This document shows positions 16,200-25,112 of a DNA stretch of 64,000 bases, in pieces. The position numbers and the translations under genes are program-made. Source of the stretch: Enterobacter genomosp. O. GTDB lineage: Bacteria; Pseudomonadota; Gammaproteobacteria; Enterobacterales; Enterobacteriaceae. Every line of letters begins with the position of its first letter. Position 1 is the stretch's first letter. The notes beneath the pieces are model-generated. The model ran no database searches and was not told the DNA's origin. It saw only the letters and a list, made by a program, of their open reading frames with translations. The DNA lies in the NCBI RefSeq assembly GCF_001022965.1, contig NZ_LECZ01000026.1:124001-188000 (forward strand), read 5' to 3'.

Positions 16200-18715
16200 A
16201 CCACCTCCTGTGAATAAAGGCCGGTGCGGGCATTATAATTTTGCTTATTTAACGCATAGTTAATGGTGCAGCGCTGGTCGCTGCTGCGGCCCCACACCGC
16301 GCTCAACGCACCCTTAACGGGAAGGCCGGACAGATACAGGCTGCCGCCGTCGCCAACGATGCCGCTGCTTTTGTCATCACTGAGTGAGACCAGCGTGCCG
16401 AAGGGGAGCACGTCGTTGCCGCGACGAACGCTAAACATCGCTTTTGCCCCCTGGCGCGTGACGAGGGTGGCGCGGACCAGGGCACCGTCGGTGGGCGTTT
16501 TGTTGACGATGGCGTTTTCCAGCTCTACGTCGTTACCTGCCGTGGTGACGTCCAGCGCGACCTGATTGACGCGATACGGCGTGGCGTACGGGATCACCGC
16601 ATAGCCACGGCTGTCGGTTTTGATGCCCTTGTGATTAAGCACGGAAACGTTGCTGGCCCCGGGGGCTTTAACCAGAATATTGGTATTGCCGAGCGGCTGG
16701 CTTAGCGTCAGGCCATCTTCATGCAGCACCGCGCCGCCGCTCATCCCGTAGCTGAGGTTTTGGGAATCGCGGGTGTAGCTGTAGCCGAGGTTATAGTCCC
16801 CGCGCGCGCCTTCGTACTGCAGGGCGACATCACCGCCGTACTGTTGCTGCCTGCTGTAGCGCTGGTTAACGCTATAAAACAGGTTCTCCTGGCCCGGCAG
16901 ATAACCGCTCACGCCGGTGCTGGCGGTGGTGCCGGTTGAATCCGCATGGGTGGTCGTAAAGCGGGCGCGCGTGGCGAGCTGCGGGTTGCCAAACGGCACC
17001 GACAGGGAGAGCGCCAGAAGGTTCTCTTTCTTGTTGTCATACAGGCTGGCGCTGCGCTGAACGCTGACGCCAAGCGACACGTTACGAAACGTGGCGTTCC
17101 ACGCGAACTGCAGGCTTTGCGTGGTATTTGACGTGTTCCAGTAGGTTTGCTGATCCCACGACAGCGACAGCGAGCCGTATTCCCCCATTGGCTGCGACAG
17201 CAGCAGCTGGTTTTTGGCTTTACGCGACATCCGCAGGTTATATACCGTGTCGTAGTGGGTGGTGACGGTGCCATCGTCTTCCACGATCTGCTTTGGCCTC
17301 CCGCCCGCCATCCCTTTGTACGTGGTATCGCTGAGGGTATAAAACCCCTCAGTGGAGTAGCGCAGCGAGAAGAAGTTTATCCGCGTGCCGGTGTCGTTCA
17401 GCAGCTTGCTGTAGCGCAGGCGCACGGAATCGCCGGTGTAGTGCCGATCGTCCGCCAGCTGGCTTCGGGCGTGGGTCAGGTCAATGGAGTAGGCACCAAA
17501 GTGGCCGAGGTTTTGCCCAACCCCGAAAGCCAGACCGTTATAGCGATCGGCAAACTGCGCCCCGCCGTAAAACGTCAGGCCGTAGCGCCAGCCGTAGAAC
17601 AGCTCGCCCTGCGCGAAAGAGGGCGACGCCTGATCGCCCATCGGGCGGTAGGTCCCGGCACCGAAGGCATATTTCACCTGTCCGTTACGCACCAGGTTCG
17701 GCACGCTGGCAAAGGGAATCGTGTATTGCGTCTGGCTGCCGTCGTTCTCCTGAATGGTGACCGCGAGATCGCCACCTGACGACGTCGGGTAGAGATCTTT
17801 CAGCACAAACGCCCCCGGCGGAACGGAGGTTTGATAGATGATGTTGCCGTTCTGGCGAACCGTCACGGTGGCGTTGCTGCGCGCGATGCCGCGGACTTCC
17901 GGCGCGTAGCCGCTCAGGCTGGCAGGCAGCATGTTGTCATCGGTTTTCAGGGCAACACCGCGCAGGCCCACGGAGTCGAAGACCTGTGACGAGGTATAGG
18001 TTTCACCGGCATATGCCTGGGCATTCAGGCCGGGGATATCCCTCTGCAGCCAGGTTTGCACGTGGGTAAGCTCGTTGCTCTCTTTGGTCCACGTGGTGAA
18101 ATCACGCAGCCGCCACGCGCCGAGGTTGATGGCGCTGTTCAGGCTTGCAAACAGCTGCCGATCGCGCGTGCGCGTCTCGCCCTGATATTCGTTGTTCGAA
18201 CCGTTCACCACATAATTCAGCCACGCGGCAGGGATCCCTGCCTCCCAGCTTTCCGGGCTGACGTACCCGCGCGGTAAATTGCGCATCGCACTTTGCGGTA
18301 CGGTGAAGTTCAGGGTGAGTGTCTGCTGGTCAAAATCAAACCGGCTATCGGCAAATGCCTGTGTCAGGAAGATGCAGCGCTGCGCCAGCGGCAGCGCGCC
18401 GCCTTTTGCCTGCTGGCTGTCGATGCCCAGCGCGGCGATTTGTTCAGGCGTAAGGCACGGCAGGGCTTCTCCCGCCGTATTTTCAGCAATGCGGAACGTG
18501 ACGTTGCCTGTGAACGCGTAATTGTTATTGATATACACGTTGAGGTTGTAGTCTCCAGGCGGCAGCGCGCTCCCGGCGTTAACCCAGGCGAGATCGGCGC
18601 TGTTTGCGCTCTCGCCGTTGAGGAACGCGGGGTTAAATTGCAGTTCGCTTTCGGCAGCCACGGCTTGCCGAACTACCAGGGAGATCACCGTGGCGCACAG
18701 GATTTTTCTTTTCAC
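16190..18715 (-). CDS. Outer-membrane fimbrial usher (FimD family)
   Basis: An 841-residue usher. The frame is open to an ATG at 18775 inside the chaperone gene, but the GTG at 18715 is preferred because it gives a proper signal peptide (MKRKILCATVISLVVRQAVAA) and has AAGG upstream. Features are the N-terminal chaperone-binding domain (LQFNPAFLNGESANSADLAW), the 24-strand barrel, the plug region with PPGAFVLKDLYPT and two C-terminal domains (SVLNHKGIKTDSRGYAVIPY, LVTRQGAKAMFSV). The final cysteines (RCTINY, EVVCQ) are typical. It would export and assemble the subunits encoded around it. Confidence 0.92.
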   Translation of the reverse strand: MKRKILCATVISLVVRQAVAAESELQFNPAFLNGESANSADLAWVNAGSALPPGDYNLNVYINNNYAFTGNVTFRIAENTAGEALPCLTPEQIAALGIDSQQAKGGALPLAQRCIFLTQAFADSRFDFDQQTLTLNFTVPQSAMRNLPRGYVSPESWEAGIPAAWLNYVVNGSNNEYQGETRTRDRQLFASLNSAINLGAWRLRDFTTWTKESNELTHVQTWLQRDIPGLNAQAYAGETYTSSQVFDSVGLRGVALKTDDNMLPASLSGYAPEVRGIARSNATVTVRQNGNIIYQTSVPPGAFVLKDLYPTSSGGDLAVTIQENDGSQTQYTIPFASVPNLVRNGQVKYAFGAGTYRPMGDQASPSFAQGELFYGWRYGLTFYGGAQFADRYNGLAFGVGQNLGHFGAYSIDLTHARSQLADDRHYTGDSVRLRYSKLLNDTGTRINFFSLRYSTEGFYTLSDTTYKGMAGGRPKQIVEDDGTVTTHYDTVYNLRMSRKAKNQLLLSQPMGEYGSLSLSWDQQTYWNTSNTTQSLQFAWNATFRNVSLGVSVQRSASLYDNKKENLLALSLSVPFGNPQLATRARFTTTHADSTGTTASTGVSGYLPGQENLFYSVNQRYSRQQQYGGDVALQYEGARGDYNLGYSYTRDSQNLSYGMSGGAVLHEDGLTLSQPLGNTNILVKAPGASNVSVLNHKGIKTDSRGYAVIPYATPYRVNQVALDVTTAGNDVELENAIVNKTPTDGALVRATLVTRQGAKAMFSVRRGNDVLPFGTLVSLSDDKSSGIVGDGGSLYLSGLPVKGALSAVWGRSSDQRCTINYALNKQNYNARTGLYSQEVVCQ

Positions 18716-18738
18716 GTGGTCACGCCTTACTGTTTTTA

Positions 18739-19416
18739 TTATTGGGATAACGACGCGCGCGTGGCGGGGGTCCATGCCCCGTAATCGTTAATGGTCTGAT
18801 AGCTCATGCTGCTTGCATGGCTAAAGGCTTCGGCCAGCGTCACGCTGGATTTCGGCGGTAACATCACCGGCTGCACCGGCATACCATCAATCTTCACGTT
18901 GATAGTGGTGAGGTAGTACGGCGTTGGGTTCGTGAGCGTCACTTTCCCGGCGCGATACGCGCCCGAAAGGCTTTTCCATGCCTCGCCAGCGCCTTGTCCG
19001 AGGCTCTCCGGGCGATAAAAGACCTTGATGCGGTTTGCTGACGCAAACTGCAGCGAATTGCCGGAACCGCTTTTGGTCTGCTGCGGAATGGCTTTGACCG
19101 TCATCCAGTAGAGCGTTTCGCGATCTTCTGGCAGGGCTTTGCCGTTAAACATGATTTTTACCGCGCTTTCGCTGGCGGGCTTCATGACGTACAGCGGTGG
19201 CGTGATAACGAAATCGTTGGTTTTTTGCCCTTTCTCGTTTTCCATCCATGACTGGATCAGGAACGTGGCGTCGGGATGCGTGTTCCTGACCTGCAGCATG
19301 GACTGGTTGGCGGCGCTGGAGTAGACCATTCGCGTTGCGCCCAACCCCACGCCGCCGGCGTACGCGGCGGTTGAACAAACTGTGGCAGCCAGGCAAATCC
19401 ATGTGTTTACGCGCAT
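18739..19416 (-). CDS. Fimbrial periplasmic chaperone (FimC family)
   Basis: A 225-residue chaperone. The frame also opens at a TTG 15 bp upstream, but the ATG at 19416 has GAGGAG 6-8 bases before it and a signal peptide ending AAYA. Family motifs are GLGATRMVYSS at the mature start, FLIQSWMENEKGQKTNDFVITPPLYVM and IKVFYRPESL. Residues RMVYS and the TPPLY strand belong to the subunit-binding cleft. It completes pilin folds by donor-strand complementation before hand-over to the usher, whose gene starts 23 bp downstream. Confidence 0.92.
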   Translation of the reverse strand: MRVNTWICLAATVCSTAAYAGGVGLGATRMVYSSAANQSMLQVRNTHPDATFLIQSWMENEKGQKTNDFVITPPLYVMKPASESAVKIMFNGKALPEDRETLYWMTVKAIPQQTKSGSGNSLQFASANRIKVFYRPESLGQGAGEAWKSLSGAYRAGKVTLTNPTPYYLTTINVKIDGMPVQPVMLPPKSSVTLAEAFSHASSMSYQTINDYGAWTPATRASLSQ

Positions 19417-19438
19417 AGGGATGCTCCTCAAAGCTGAG

Positions 19439-19466
19439 TCAGGCCCGGCCAGCAGACCGGGCCTGA
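19439..19466 (-). terminator. Intercistronic hairpin after the major pilin gene
   Basis: A perfect 10-bp stem, TCAGGCCCGG (19439-19448) with CCGGGCCTGA (19457-19466), begins 3 bases beyond the pilin stop. No T run follows, so it probably stabilises pilin mRNA or partly attenuates the chaperone-usher genes. Confidence 0.65.
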
Positions 19467-19469
19467 AAA

Positions 19470-20054
19470 TTACGAATAGGTAACGGTGTAGGTCGCGACA
19501 GCGCTGGCATCACCCGCGGTGGCACCGCCCTGCGGCGAGTAATATTTCGCGCTGAAGTTCAGGGTGTTGGCACCCTTACGCAGCGGGATGGCCGCTGCGG
19601 GTTCGTTCAGATTCACCACGTTGCCCTGTTCGTCATAAAGACGAATCGCCACATGCTGCGCGGAGGTGGTGCTGCCGTTTGCTCCGGCGGCCAGGCTATT
19701 GGCATCGGTGGAGTCCGGCGTACCGGTGAAGGTGACGGATACGGTTGTTGCGGCAATCGGATTCGCCTCCGTTGACGCTGAGGTATCGGCGATTTCGCAA
19801 TCTTCCAGGGTGATGGCAAACGCTTTTGCGGTGCTCGCTTCGCTGCCTGCGGCCGCCAGCGTGGCGGTACGCACTTCGCCCAGATCGACGTCAATGTTGG
19901 CGCTGCCTGCGCTGATGGCGCAGGCGGAGGTCACGACTTTGCCGCTGAAGTTCACCGTGCCGCCGCTCGCGGTTGCCGCCATGGCGGAACCGGCAGGCAG
20001 CAGAGCGGCAATGCTTAATGCCAGAAATGTGCTGTGTTTTACGCGTGCTTTCAT
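19470..20054 (-). CDS. Major fimbrial subunit (type-1 pilin)
   Basis: A 194-residue pilin, first structural gene of the operon. The signal peptide ends GSAMA. The mature part begins with the alanine- and threonine-rich donor strand (ATASGGTVNFSGKVVTSACAI) holding the first cysteine; the second is in LEDCEIADTS. The C-terminal SAVATYTVTYS is the typical pilin end. It is rich in Ala, Thr and Ser, as rod pilins are. The hairpin directly after it fits the need for many more copies of this subunit than of the assembly proteins. Confidence 0.92.
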   Translation of the reverse strand: MKARVKHSTFLALSIAALLPAGSAMAATASGGTVNFSGKVVTSACAISAGSANIDVDLGEVRTATLAAAGSEASTAKAFAITLEDCEIADTSASTEANPIAATTVSVTFTGTPDSTDANSLAAGANGSTTSAQHVAIRLYDEQGNVVNLNEPAAAIPLRKGANTLNFSAKYYSPQGGATAGDASAVATYTVTYS

Positions 20055-20106
20055 TTTCTTAATTCCTTTGTTTTTATTGATGAGATTTGCTCTGAAAGCG
20101 GCAGGT

Positions 20107-20709
20107 CTAACTGGTTAAAAAGACCAGCAAATCTGTCTTATTCCTGAGCCCGAGTTTTCGTATCGCGGAGTTTTTTAAAGCGCTTACCCGGCGATATGAA
20201 AGCTTCTCTGTTTCTGCGATGTAACTCATATCCAGTCCGTTCCTGAGTTCCTTTAAGACCCTCCACTCTCCTGGCGTCAGCGATAACGCCGTTGGTTTCT
20301 TTTGTGGGCGATAGCGGCTATCGACCATTTTTAATAATTTCGTCCGCCAGCAATAAACCGACTCATGCAGTGAGATATAGGCATCGATATCGCCTCTAAT
20401 CCATTGCGATGAATGCGCAGGGGCGGAATACATACAAACAATCACGCCGGGATATTTTGCTTTGATTCTTTTCAGCCCATTAAGATAATCATATCCGGTG
20501 TGATACTTGTCAGAACCTGATAACAGGAGAATATCAATTGGCGTAGTCGATAATACGTTATCAAGCTGCTGAAAATTCCCGGCTGTCATTTCAATCTGAG
20601 ATTCTGGCGTAATGCTCCTTAATAATGTGATGATGCCCTTTCGTGCATAATGGTCGCCACCCATTAATGCGATACGTAAATGTTGTTGTGTTTCGTTCTT
20701 ATTCGCCAT
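20107..20709 (-). CDS. LuxR-type fimbrial regulator (FimZ/FimW-like), probably phosphorylation-independent
   Basis: A 200-residue protein. The N-terminal half keeps the shape of a response-regulator receiver (LRIALMGGDHYARKGIITLL; IDILLLSGSD) but lacks the phospho-acceptor: the strand that should end in Asp reads ILLLSGS. The C-terminal half is a LuxR/NarL helix-turn-helix (LTPGEWRVLKELRNGLDMSY ... RVSALKNSAIRKLG). It sits just upstream of the pilin gene on the same strand, as FimZ/FimW regulators do next to fim genes. It probably activates the operon without phosphorylation. Confidence 0.85.
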   Translation of the reverse strand: MANKNETQQHLRIALMGGDHYARKGIITLLRSITPESQIEMTAGNFQQLDNVLSTTPIDILLLSGSDKYHTGYDYLNGLKRIKAKYPGVIVCMYSAPAHSSQWIRGDIDAYISLHESVYCWRTKLLKMVDSRYRPQKKPTALSLTPGEWRVLKELRNGLDMSYIAETEKLSYRRVSALKNSAIRKLGLRNKTDLLVFLTS

Positions 20710-21516
20710 GTTAGTCCCTCGATTTATAATAGTAATAAGACAAACCGATGCGGTTAAGGTTGGCCTGTATTCTCGAAGTCATCACGCTATGCATGGAGTA
20801 GGCCTACTATACGCCGGCCATAAAAGAGGTAATCTGAATTAATCTTAATTTGTATTAATTAACGATTTTGATACCGCGGTCGATCGGCCCTTCTGTTGAT
20901 GTTTCTCCTCTTTATTGCCTGTAAATAAGCATAACCGCTTTTTTTTATTAATCTTTGTCTTTGTTAAATGTTGTGTAAGGGAAGTGTCTGCTAGCGTCAG
21001 CGCGGGGCTGAAGTGCTGACGGAGGATAACAATTTCCGAGTGTTATCATCGATTTATACTGATGATACCGCAGGGTGAATATCGGCAAAAATAGCGTTAT
21101 TTATTGATATTAAAGGAAGTTAAGAAAACTTAAGCGTTAACCGCTCTGTATATTTCAGACGTCCATGTCCACGCTGTTCAATTATGGTTTTTGTAGGGTT
21201 TTGTCAATGTCAAGCGTGGCGCATTACGCCTTCAGTGCTGCCGTGTTCATTCATTACTTCAGAAAAGTTAAGAGAGAGGATGCCGGGCTCTGCCAGAGCG
21301 CGCCGGAGCGGTGTTAAACACGTCTCACGCTTCAGTGAAGCGACAGAGAGAAGAGAGGAAAATAAGATTTTTCGCCAATTGCTGATATATACAGCATAAA
21401 TTTTATCAGCCACATTAATCCTTATGTTACGTAGCGAACGTCGTCAACATTCGCCGATGCACTGATATGCCGTCGTGAAAAGCGGCGCAATTGAACGGAG
21501 AACGCTCACCAACGCT
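20710..21516 (+). other. 807-bp AT-rich intergenic region between two regulator genes
   Basis: This gap separates the divergent fimbrial regulator (minus) and membrane regulator (plus) genes. It contains the perfect 12-bp palindrome AGTAGGCCTACT (20797-20808) and an inverted repeat CGTCAGC (20995-21001) / GCTGACG (21015-21021). Long A/T runs occur around 20825-20960. It should hold both promoters and is a good candidate for H-NS binding. No convincing coding frame is seen. Confidence 0.5.
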
Positions 21517-22326
21517 ATGCATAAGCATTACATCATCAATAATATGGTTGAGTTTCATCCCGCGACCAGCACGCTGAGGGATATCGCCAGCCCCGATCGG
21601 GTTGTCGTTTTAAATTCTCCGGCAGGCCGATGCCTGTTGTTATTAATAGAAAGAGCCGGGGCCATTGTCACGCAACAGGAATTTCTTGATATTGTCTGGC
21701 AGCGCCGCGGGATGCTGGTCTCGCCCAATACTTTTTATCAAAACATCTCTATTCTGCGAAAAGGGCTGAAAAAGATTGGTTTTGAGGTCGACCCCATCGT
21801 CACTATTCCGCGCATCGGGTTAACGCTGGCGAGCGATACGCAAATCGTGGTTAAAGACCCCCATCCTCGTCCCGCGGAACTACCCGAGAAAGATGCGCCT
21901 GAGCTATGCGACACGATCTCGCCTGCGGTGCTGCCACCGCTGTCGGCGGAGCCGGTAGCCGTCGTAACCGGCGCGTCCGGGCATCGCTTCCGGTGGCTTC
22001 CTGGCATGCTGATCGCGCTGCTGGTGCTGGTTGGGGCAGGCATCGTGACTCACAGCAGCGCGCGTGAAAAACGCTTTATCGACGATTATCGCTTTACTGC
22101 TTTGGTCGGGGCGTGTCACGTCTACCTGGCTCAGGATATTCAGACCCAGGACGAGCGGTCGAAAGCCCTGGCGTATTTGACGCCGTTTAAGGACGCCTGC
22201 GCCAGCTATCCGTGGGTGTATATCAGCTGGTACCCCCTGCTGCCGCGCGCGTCCGTGATTCGGTGCGACAGATCGATGAAGGAGCCGAATCGCTGCATCT
22301 CTGACTATTTTATTGAGGAGCGCTAG
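21517..22326 (+). CDS. MarT/CadC-like membrane-anchored winged-helix regulator
   Basis: About 269 residues. An N-terminal OmpR-type winged helix (about 5-105: TQQEFLDIVWQRRGMLVSPN, QNISILRKGLKKIG) is joined by a proline-rich linker to a single membrane helix (about 160-179) and a roughly 90-residue periplasmic end with three cysteines. This is the ToxR/CadC one-component layout. I placed the start at the ATG at 21517, where the homologous region (YIINNMVEFHP) begins; a GTG at 21475 would add 14 residues. The next gene is FidL-like, so the pair resembles marT-fidL of Salmonella SPI-3. The target is unknown; the neighbouring fimbrial operon is a natural candidate. Confidence 0.8.
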   Translation: MHKHYIINNMVEFHPATSTLRDIASPDRVVVLNSPAGRCLLLLIERAGAIVTQQEFLDIVWQRRGMLVSPNTFYQNISILRKGLKKIGFEVDPIVTIPRIGLTLASDTQIVVKDPHPRPAELPEKDAPELCDTISPAVLPPLSAEPVAVVTGASGHRFRWLPGMLIALLVLVGAGIVTHSSAREKRFIDDYRFTALVGACHVYLAQDIQTQDERSKALAYLTPFKDACASYPWVYISWYPLLPRASVIRCDRSMKEPNRCISDYFIEER

Positions 22327-22327
22327 C

Positions 22328-22807
22328 ATGACCCGTTTTCGTCAGCTGCTGTATCTGTTCACCGCATGTCTGCTGGTGGGGGTAATGCTGTCGGGTTATT
22401 ACCTGTGGCACCGGTATTACGTGCAGCCTTTTTCGTGTCAGGCGAACCTGGTACAGCATCATCCCGAAGAGAAACTCTCCCTGTGGCTGAATTACATCTT
22501 TGACGGCAACAGCGGGACGCTCAGTATGAATGGCAGCGTTGATAGCGATCCGACAAAAATTATTGACCGGAAAATATTTTTTCAGGTTGAGCGCAAGGAT
22601 AATGTCTTTTTATTGACTTCCGAGCGGCATATGAAATTCCCGGACGATAATGTTACCGATAATTGGCTCGAAAAATATGAGCCGCAGTTCTTCGTATACT
22701 CCGGAAAAAGTATTTATATTCGGATCAATGAACAACAAAATGATAACTATATTTTCACGTTAGGAACATTACCGACATATGTATGTCGAAGTTCAAGAAA
22801 TGGATAA
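22328..22807 (+). CDS. FidL-like membrane protein
   Basis: A 159-residue protein with one N-terminal membrane helix (LLYLFTACLLVGVMLSGYYL) and a periplasmic domain (NYIFDGNSGTLSMNGSV, YICRSS-like end). The ATG at 22328 follows the regulator stop by 1 bp and has GAGGAGC upstream. The helix-plus-FDGNSG pattern is that of FidL-like proteins, which are encoded beside MarT/ToxR-type regulators. It probably binds or stabilises the periplasmic part of the regulator, as ToxS does for ToxR; that is inference. Confidence 0.75.
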   Translation: MTRFRQLLYLFTACLLVGVMLSGYYLWHRYYVQPFSCQANLVQHHPEEKLSLWLNYIFDGNSGTLSMNGSVDSDPTKIIDRKIFFQVERKDNVFLLTSERHMKFPDDNVTDNWLEKYEPQFFVYSGKSIYIRINEQQNDNYIFTLGTLPTYVCRSSRNG

Positions 22808-22936
22808 GCGTATTAAGTAAAAAGTTATCAAAGCCGCCGTTTTCATTTATGCTTGATTTAGAGCCTAAGGATTATCTTAGGTATATAAATAGCAGCCACG
22901 CGTTGCAATAATGTTGTTCTTACATTTGGCAAGAAA

Positions 22937-23926
22937 ATGAAAACTCTCTTTGACTCTTCCGGTGGAGGTATATCTGCGTCGGAAACGCAGCTGCATATTG
23001 GGTTACTGCTGTGGCCCCGGTATTCACTGTTAGCCTTGTCCGGCCTGCTGGAAGCGTTGCGATACGCAACCAAAGCCCAGAAGAAAAAAGCATTCAAAAT
23101 CAGTTTACTCAGTGAACAGCCTGATACCCCTGTTACCAGCAGCTCCGGGGTGAGCATCAGGCCCGATGCCCCGCACGCGCCGCCGGAGACGTTTAACTAT
23201 ATTGCGATCATCGGCGGCGAGCTGGAGTACCTGTCGCAGGGTTATCCGGGGGACAGAGACTACCTCACCCATGCCCACCATATGAATGTCCCGCTGATTG
23301 GGATTGGCACCGGCAGCTTTGTGCTGGCGCAGGAGGGGGTGTTGAACGAGCGACGCGCATCGATTCACCCTTTCCACCTTGAGCGATTCCGCAAAGCCTT
23401 CCCGCAGGTATACGCCGAACAAGGCTATGATTTTATTGACGAGGGGGATGTCCTGACCTGCCCCGGCGGGATCTCAACCATCACCCTGGCGACAGAGCTT
23501 ATTCGCGCCCACGCCGGCAGTGAGATCGCCCATAGCGCCTGCCAGCGCCTGTCCCTGACGCCGCACGAGACGGCCACGCCCCGGCCTGCCAACATCGCCC
23601 TGATTCCTGACTCGCGCCTGCGCCGTGCGGTCATGATGATTGAGCAGTATCTGACGCGCCCGCTCAGCACCGCCGGGCTGGCCAGCGAAGTGGCGCTCAG
23701 CGAACGTCAGCTCAACCGCCTGTTTCACGCCGAGTTTGGCAAAACGGCGCGGGAATTTATCCGCAGCGCCAGGCTGCGCTACGCCTGCTGGCTGCTGAAG
23801 AACTCGCAGCAAAGCGTCACGGACATTGCGCGGCGGATGGGCTTTAGCGACTGCGCGCACTTTATCCGCCACTTCCAGACCGAGTACGGCTGCACGCCCG
23901 GGGTATGGCGCACGTCGCAGAGCTAA
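22937..23926 (+). CDS. GlxA-family (DJ-1/PfpI plus AraC) transcriptional regulator, second copy
   Basis: A 329-residue protein. The DJ-1/PfpI domain covers about 20-205 (IGLLLWPRYSLLALSGLLEA, IGIGTGSFVLAQEGVL) and has glycine-threonine where the elbow cysteine would be, so it is a sensor, not an enzyme. The C-terminal AraC double helix-turn-helix spans about 228-325 (LSTAGLASEVALSERQLNRL, VTDIARRMGFSDCAHFIRHF). It precedes a methyltransferase gene on the same strand, 85 bp away, which may be its target. Similarity to the GlxA protein at 9154-10107 is low outside the shared architecture. Confidence 0.88.
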   Translation: MKTLFDSSGGGISASETQLHIGLLLWPRYSLLALSGLLEALRYATKAQKKKAFKISLLSEQPDTPVTSSSGVSIRPDAPHAPPETFNYIAIIGGELEYLSQGYPGDRDYLTHAHHMNVPLIGIGTGSFVLAQEGVLNERRASIHPFHLERFRKAFPQVYAEQGYDFIDEGDVLTCPGGISTITLATELIRAHAGSEIAHSACQRLSLTPHETATPRPANIALIPDSRLRRAVMMIEQYLTRPLSTAGLASEVALSERQLNRLFHAEFGKTAREFIRSARLRYACWLLKNSQQSVTDIARRMGFSDCAHFIRHFQTEYGCTPGVWRTSQS

Positions 23927-24011
23927 TGCCCCGATTTCGTGCTTTCTTCGTAGGGTATTACTGGCCCGCCTGGATAGACTTCCGTTAAAAGCCCAACGGA
24001 GGGAAGACGAC

Positions 24012-25010
24012 ATGAACTGGCAGCCTTTTCGCGGCGATGCACCGGCAAATATGACGATTTTCAGTGCGTCATTTCCCGACGTCAGCGACCAGTGGCCGAT
24101 GAAAGACGATGCTGCCCGTGAGATCGCCGCCCTCGACCGGGCGCTGAAAGCCGAGCCTGCGCTCCGGCCTCCGCGCGTTGAATACGACGAAGGGGGGCAG
24201 GCCGTGCTTGTCCCGCAGAACCGCTATTCCGAGCAGGCCTTTCGCAACCGTCCGGCGCTTACCGCGTGGCGAACCCGGCTGGTGCCCTCCGCGCTGGCGC
24301 TGTTTGTGGTGCAAAACCCGCTGGAAGACCGCCTGCCCGACGGCACCAAAATGGACAGCGACAGCCGTCAGTGGTTTATCCACGCTAACGATGCGGTAGG
24401 CGTGCGCTCCCGCGCCCGGGTGCTGGCCGCGCTGGTGGATAAGTACATTCATAATGAGAGCGAGAACAACTGGGTTAGCCTGGCGAGCGGTGCCGCCATC
24501 CCGGTGCTGGAGGCGCTGCGCGAGGCAAAGCTCGACGGCCAGCAGGTGTATCTCACGCTGGTGGACAAAGACCCCGTGGCGCTCAGCTGGGCCGAAACCA
24601 TGGCGGCGCAGGAGGGCATTGTGGTGGGCGAACAGCTGACCCTACTCCGGCGCAACCTGTTTCATACTCTGGTGCGTAACGAGGACTTACTGCTGGAGCT
24701 GGGCGAGCATCAGGCCGAACTGGTCGACGCGCTCGGGATTTTCGAATACTTCAACGACACCGATGCGGTGATTTTCCTCCAGCGCGCGCTGCGGCTGGTA
24801 AAGCCCGGCGGGGCGGTGATTGTGTCGAACATGCTGACCAGCAGCCCGCAGATTGATTTTGTGCTGCGCGGTATCGGCTGGGAGGATATTCACCCGCGGT
24901 CGTTACAGCAGCTGCAGGATATCCACATCGCGGCGGGCGTGCCGGTGGAAAACGTCACCGTGGTGGTGCCGAAGGATGGGGTGTATGCGGTGATGGAGGT
25001 GAGGGTTTAG
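24012..25010 (+). CDS. Class I SAM-dependent methyltransferase, unknown substrate
   Basis: A 332-residue protein. The ATG at 24012 has GGGAAGACG upstream and matches the conserved start; the frame is open further upstream, inside the regulator gene. The SAM-binding fold is seen in NNWVSLASGAAIPVLEAL (motif I-like), VYLTLVDKDPVALSWAE (acidic strand 2) and LVDALGIFEYF, followed by LRLVKPGGAVIVSNML, a standard methyltransferase motif. About 150 residues precede the fold and probably give substrate specificity. The substrate is not evident. It follows the GlxA-type gene. Confidence 0.8.
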   Translation: MNWQPFRGDAPANMTIFSASFPDVSDQWPMKDDAAREIAALDRALKAEPALRPPRVEYDEGGQAVLVPQNRYSEQAFRNRPALTAWRTRLVPSALALFVVQNPLEDRLPDGTKMDSDSRQWFIHANDAVGVRSRARVLAALVDKYIHNESENNWVSLASGAAIPVLEALREAKLDGQQVYLTLVDKDPVALSWAETMAAQEGIVVGEQLTLLRRNLFHTLVRNEDLLLELGEHQAELVDALGIFEYFNDTDAVIFLQRALRLVKPGGAVIVSNMLTSSPQIDFVLRGIGWEDIHPRSLQQLQDIHIAAGVPVENVTVVVPKDGVYAVMEVRV

Positions 25011-25020
25011 CGCTATAGAT

Positions 25021-25058
25021 CCCCTCTCCCTTGAGGGAGAGGGTTAGGGTGAGGGGGA
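25021..25058. repeat. Enterobacterial intergenic palindromic repeat, single unit
   Basis: CCCCTCTCCCTTGAGGGAGAG followed by GGTTAGGGTGAGGGGG forms an imperfect hairpin. The same consensus occurs twice at 34095-34180. It lies just after the methyltransferase gene and may end its transcript. Confidence 0.8.
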
Positions 25059-25112
25059 ACAGCACGCACAGAGTGACTTGCATTAGTTGGGTTTTCCAAA
25101 CATGATCCCCCC

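Noticed and set aside
21184..21399. 71-codon plus-strand frame in the 20710-21516 gap
   Set aside because: No ribosome site, no recognisable features, and it covers a probable promoter region.
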